The notes beneath the pieces were generated by a model. That model searched no databases, was not told the DNA's origin, and saw nothing but the letters and a program-made list of their open reading frames with translations. Made by a program: the position numbers and the translations under genes. Shown here one piece after another: positions 61,121 to 64,000 of a DNA stretch of 64,000 nucleotides. The stretch is from Butyricimonas paravirosa (lineage in GTDB: Bacteria > Bacteroidota > Bacteroidia > Bacteroidales > Marinifilaceae). Every line of letters starts with the position of its first letter. Position 1 is the stretch's first letter. The stretch lies in assembly GCF_032878955.1 (NCBI RefSeq), contig NZ_CP043839.1, positions 3,410,001 to 3,474,000 of the forward strand, read 5' to 3'.

Positions 61121-62506
61121 TTAGGTAAAAATTGGCATTTCCTTGGGCCGGAATAACTTTTTCTGTACCACGTAGTATGCGACCAAAACGGCAGCACCCG
61201 TCACGATCCACGAGATGGGATAGATGACCATCAAAGCGTCGAAACTGGGCAATAAGGGACAGACAAGGTATATCCATAGTAATCGTAAGACACAGGTACC
61301 GAACACGGTGAGGATAGCCGGTAGCATGGAATAGCCAAGTCCCCGGAGTGCAGCTCCGGCAATTTCGTATGAGCAGGCAAGGCACTGTGTCAATAAGACG
61401 ATATTCATGCGAAGTGCTGCATAGTGGAATACTTCCGGACTGGATGTGAAAAAGCTGATGGCGAAGTGTTTTTGCCAGACGAATAGCACGTTCAGCAAGC
61501 CGCAACAGGCAACACTTAATAACATCGTCAGACGGAAAATTCTTTTACAGCGATCAATTTGTCCAGCCCCGTAATTTTGGCTGATGAAAGTCACCGCGGC
61601 TTGGCTGAAAGCACTGACCACGAAATAACAGTAATACTCGTACGTGAGGGCGGCGGCAGAACCGGCAATAGCTGCGGAGCCGAATCGGTTGACGGCTGCT
61701 TGTATGAAAATGTTGGCAATCGAAAACACCATCCCCTGTATTCCTGCGGGGACTCCGATCTGAAGAACTTTTCGTAATTCGGGACGATTGATGCGGAGGT
61801 GCTTGAAGTCTAGCTTGAATGGTCCTTGTTCGTGTCGCAGGATGTATATGATCACGCCTGCGCTGAACATATTGGCAACGACCGTACCAATAGCAACGCC
61901 CGCAACACTCATCTTGAAGACAATGACCAGCAGTAAGTTTAGCACGGTATTGATGATCCCGGCAGCAACAAGACAATAAAGCGGGCGTTTCGTGTCTCCC
62001 ATGCTACGGAGAATGCTTGCCCCGAAGTTGTATACCATGAAGAAGGGCATTCCGAGGAAGTAAATGCGAAGATACAGAACTGCCAGGTCTATGACATCAT
62101 CGGGCGTGTCCATAGCTTCCAGTATCGGGCGGGCTATGAGTAAACCTACCACGAGTAGTAGGCACCCACTTGTCAGTGCGATCACGGAGACCGTGTGTAT
62201 GGCATTTTTGATTCCCCGTTCATCTTTTTGTCCGATGTAATTGGCGATCACGACATTTGCCCCGACGGATATTCCCACGAACAGGTTAATCATCAAGCTG
62301 ATCACCGAACTGTTGCTTCCCACAGCTGCCAGAGCCTGATCGCTAGCAAATCTTCCCACGACGGCCACATCTACCGAGTTGAATAACTGCTGCAGGATGC
62401 TACTTGCTGCTAATGGCAGAGAAAACAACAGAATCTTGTTCAATAAACTTCCATGCAGCATATCCATCCGGACCGCACCTTGTGATGATTTATTATGAGT
62501 ACGCAT
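61121..62506 (-). CDS. MATE-family multidrug/cation antiporter
   Basis: 461 residues with about 12 hydrophobic helices in two homologous halves. The family start is LNKILLFSLPLAASSILQQLFNSVDVAVVGRF, with AVGSNSSVISLMINLFVGISVGANVVIANYIG in helices 2-3 and the second-half counterpart VPAGIQGMVFSIANIFIQAAVNRFGSAAIAGSAAAL. The start may be 62506 or the Met 13 codons later. Belongs to the MATE branch of the MOP superfamily; substrate unknown. Stands alone, convergent with the thioredoxin operon. Confidence 0.93.
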   Translation of the reverse strand: MRTHNKSSQGAVRMDMLHGSLLNKILLFSLPLAASSILQQLFNSVDVAVVGRFASDQALAAVGSNSSVISLMINLFVGISVGANVVIANYIGQKDERGIKNAIHTVSVIALTSGCLLLVVGLLIARPILEAMDTPDDVIDLAVLYLRIYFLGMPFFMVYNFGASILRSMGDTKRPLYCLVAAGIINTVLNLLLVIVFKMSVAGVAIGTVVANMFSAGVIIYILRHEQGPFKLDFKHLRINRPELRKVLQIGVPAGIQGMVFSIANIFIQAAVNRFGSAAIAGSAAALTYEYYCYFVVSAFSQAAVTFISQNYGAGQIDRCKRIFRLTMLLSVACCGLLNVLFVWQKHFAISFFTSSPEVFHYAALRMNIVLLTQCLACSYEIAGAALRGLGYSMLPAILTVFGTCVLRLLWIYLVCPLLPSFDALMVIYPISWIVTGAAVLVAYYVVQKKLFRPKEMPIFT

Positions 62507-62611
62507 ATTTTGACATTTTCATGACGCGAAAGTACAGGAAACAACCTGATAATAGCATACACGGATTACTTTTTGTTTTATCAATTTTACTGATCGGGTA
62601 ATAGAGAGGAA

Positions 62612-62642
62612 TAAAAAAATCCGCCCCAAACGAGGCGGATTC
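62612..62642 (-). terminator. Rho-independent terminator of the glutamate dehydrogenase gene
   Basis: AATCCGCC/GGCGGATT stem (62618-62625 with 62634-62641) followed on the minus strand by TTTTTTATT; 22 bp after the gdhA stop. Confidence 0.88.
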
Positions 62643-62664
62643 TTTATATAGACTTACTATATTA

Positions 62665-63999
<1,335 letters not shown>

Positions 64000-64000
64000 T

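Overview
The window reads as a chromosomal segment of a gut-type Bacteroidales bacterium, with the Odoribacteraceae/Butyricimonas group as my best guess (inference). The reasons are three SusC/SusD-type nutrient-uptake loci, two of them with an ECF sigma factor and FecR anti-sigma factor in front; promoters of the Bacteroidota form TTTG-N19..21-TAnnTTTG; an ExbB/ExbD/ExbD energy module; and an arginine operon in Bacteroidota style. There is no rRNA, CRISPR array, prophage or transposase. One tRNA gene is present.

Layout. 1-3525 is the tail of a SusD / DUF4843 / PKD-like lipoprotein locus. 3549-3736 is the first of three copies of a palindromic repeat. 3841-7332 encodes a large ABC-2-type permease fused to a degenerate M1-peptidase-like region. 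7394-13197 is a tripartite RND efflux pump (adaptor, permease, TolC). It is followed by a DUF2807 adhesin-like protein and a signal peptidase I paralogue whose catalytic lysine position is Glu. 15755-17119 (minus) is an S41 protease lipoprotein. 17525-24972 is a near-complete arginine operon (GNAT acyltransferase, argG, argC, argD, argB, argE, then a repeat copy, then argH) behind ArgR-like operator sequences; no ornithine transcarbamylase gene is in the window.

25458-29287 is a convergent two-component pair: an NtrC-type sigma-54 activator and a hybrid histidine kinase with HPt domain. 29374-31784 (minus) holds three tandem ORF6N-domain genes and a DJ-1/PfpI protein. Then follow tRNA-Arg(CCG), an ExbB-membrane protein-ExbD-ExbD operon, L-asparaginase and TatD nuclease, all on the minus strand.

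36964-49739 is a complete sigma/FecR/SusC/SusD/DUF4843/PKD-like locus continuing into a Gld-type ABC transporter (ATPase plus GldF-GldG fusion) and ending at a strong terminator. 49880-61030 is a second sigma/FecR/SusC/SusD locus with a degenerate metallopeptidase-like lipoprotein and two thioredoxin-fold proteins; its SusC is frameshifted in a short G run. The window closes with a MATE transporter and NADP-type glutamate dehydrogenase on the minus strand.

How the parts fit. None of the SusCD loci carries a glycoside hydrolase or polysaccharide lyase. Their partners are lipoproteins, thioredoxins, a peptidase-like protein and ABC exporters, so they probably do not take up ordinary glycans (inference). 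ExbB/ExbD could supply the TonB energy those SusC proteins need. Glutamate dehydrogenase, the arg operon and asparaginase form a nitrogen/amino-acid theme. The most unusual items are the repeat family with terminal inverted repeats, the two SusCD lipoprotein loci that both lead into ABC permeases, the three ORF6N genes joined by 200-bp near-identical direct repeats, the Lys-less signal peptidase, and the perfect 21-bp hairpin across the argE stop codon.
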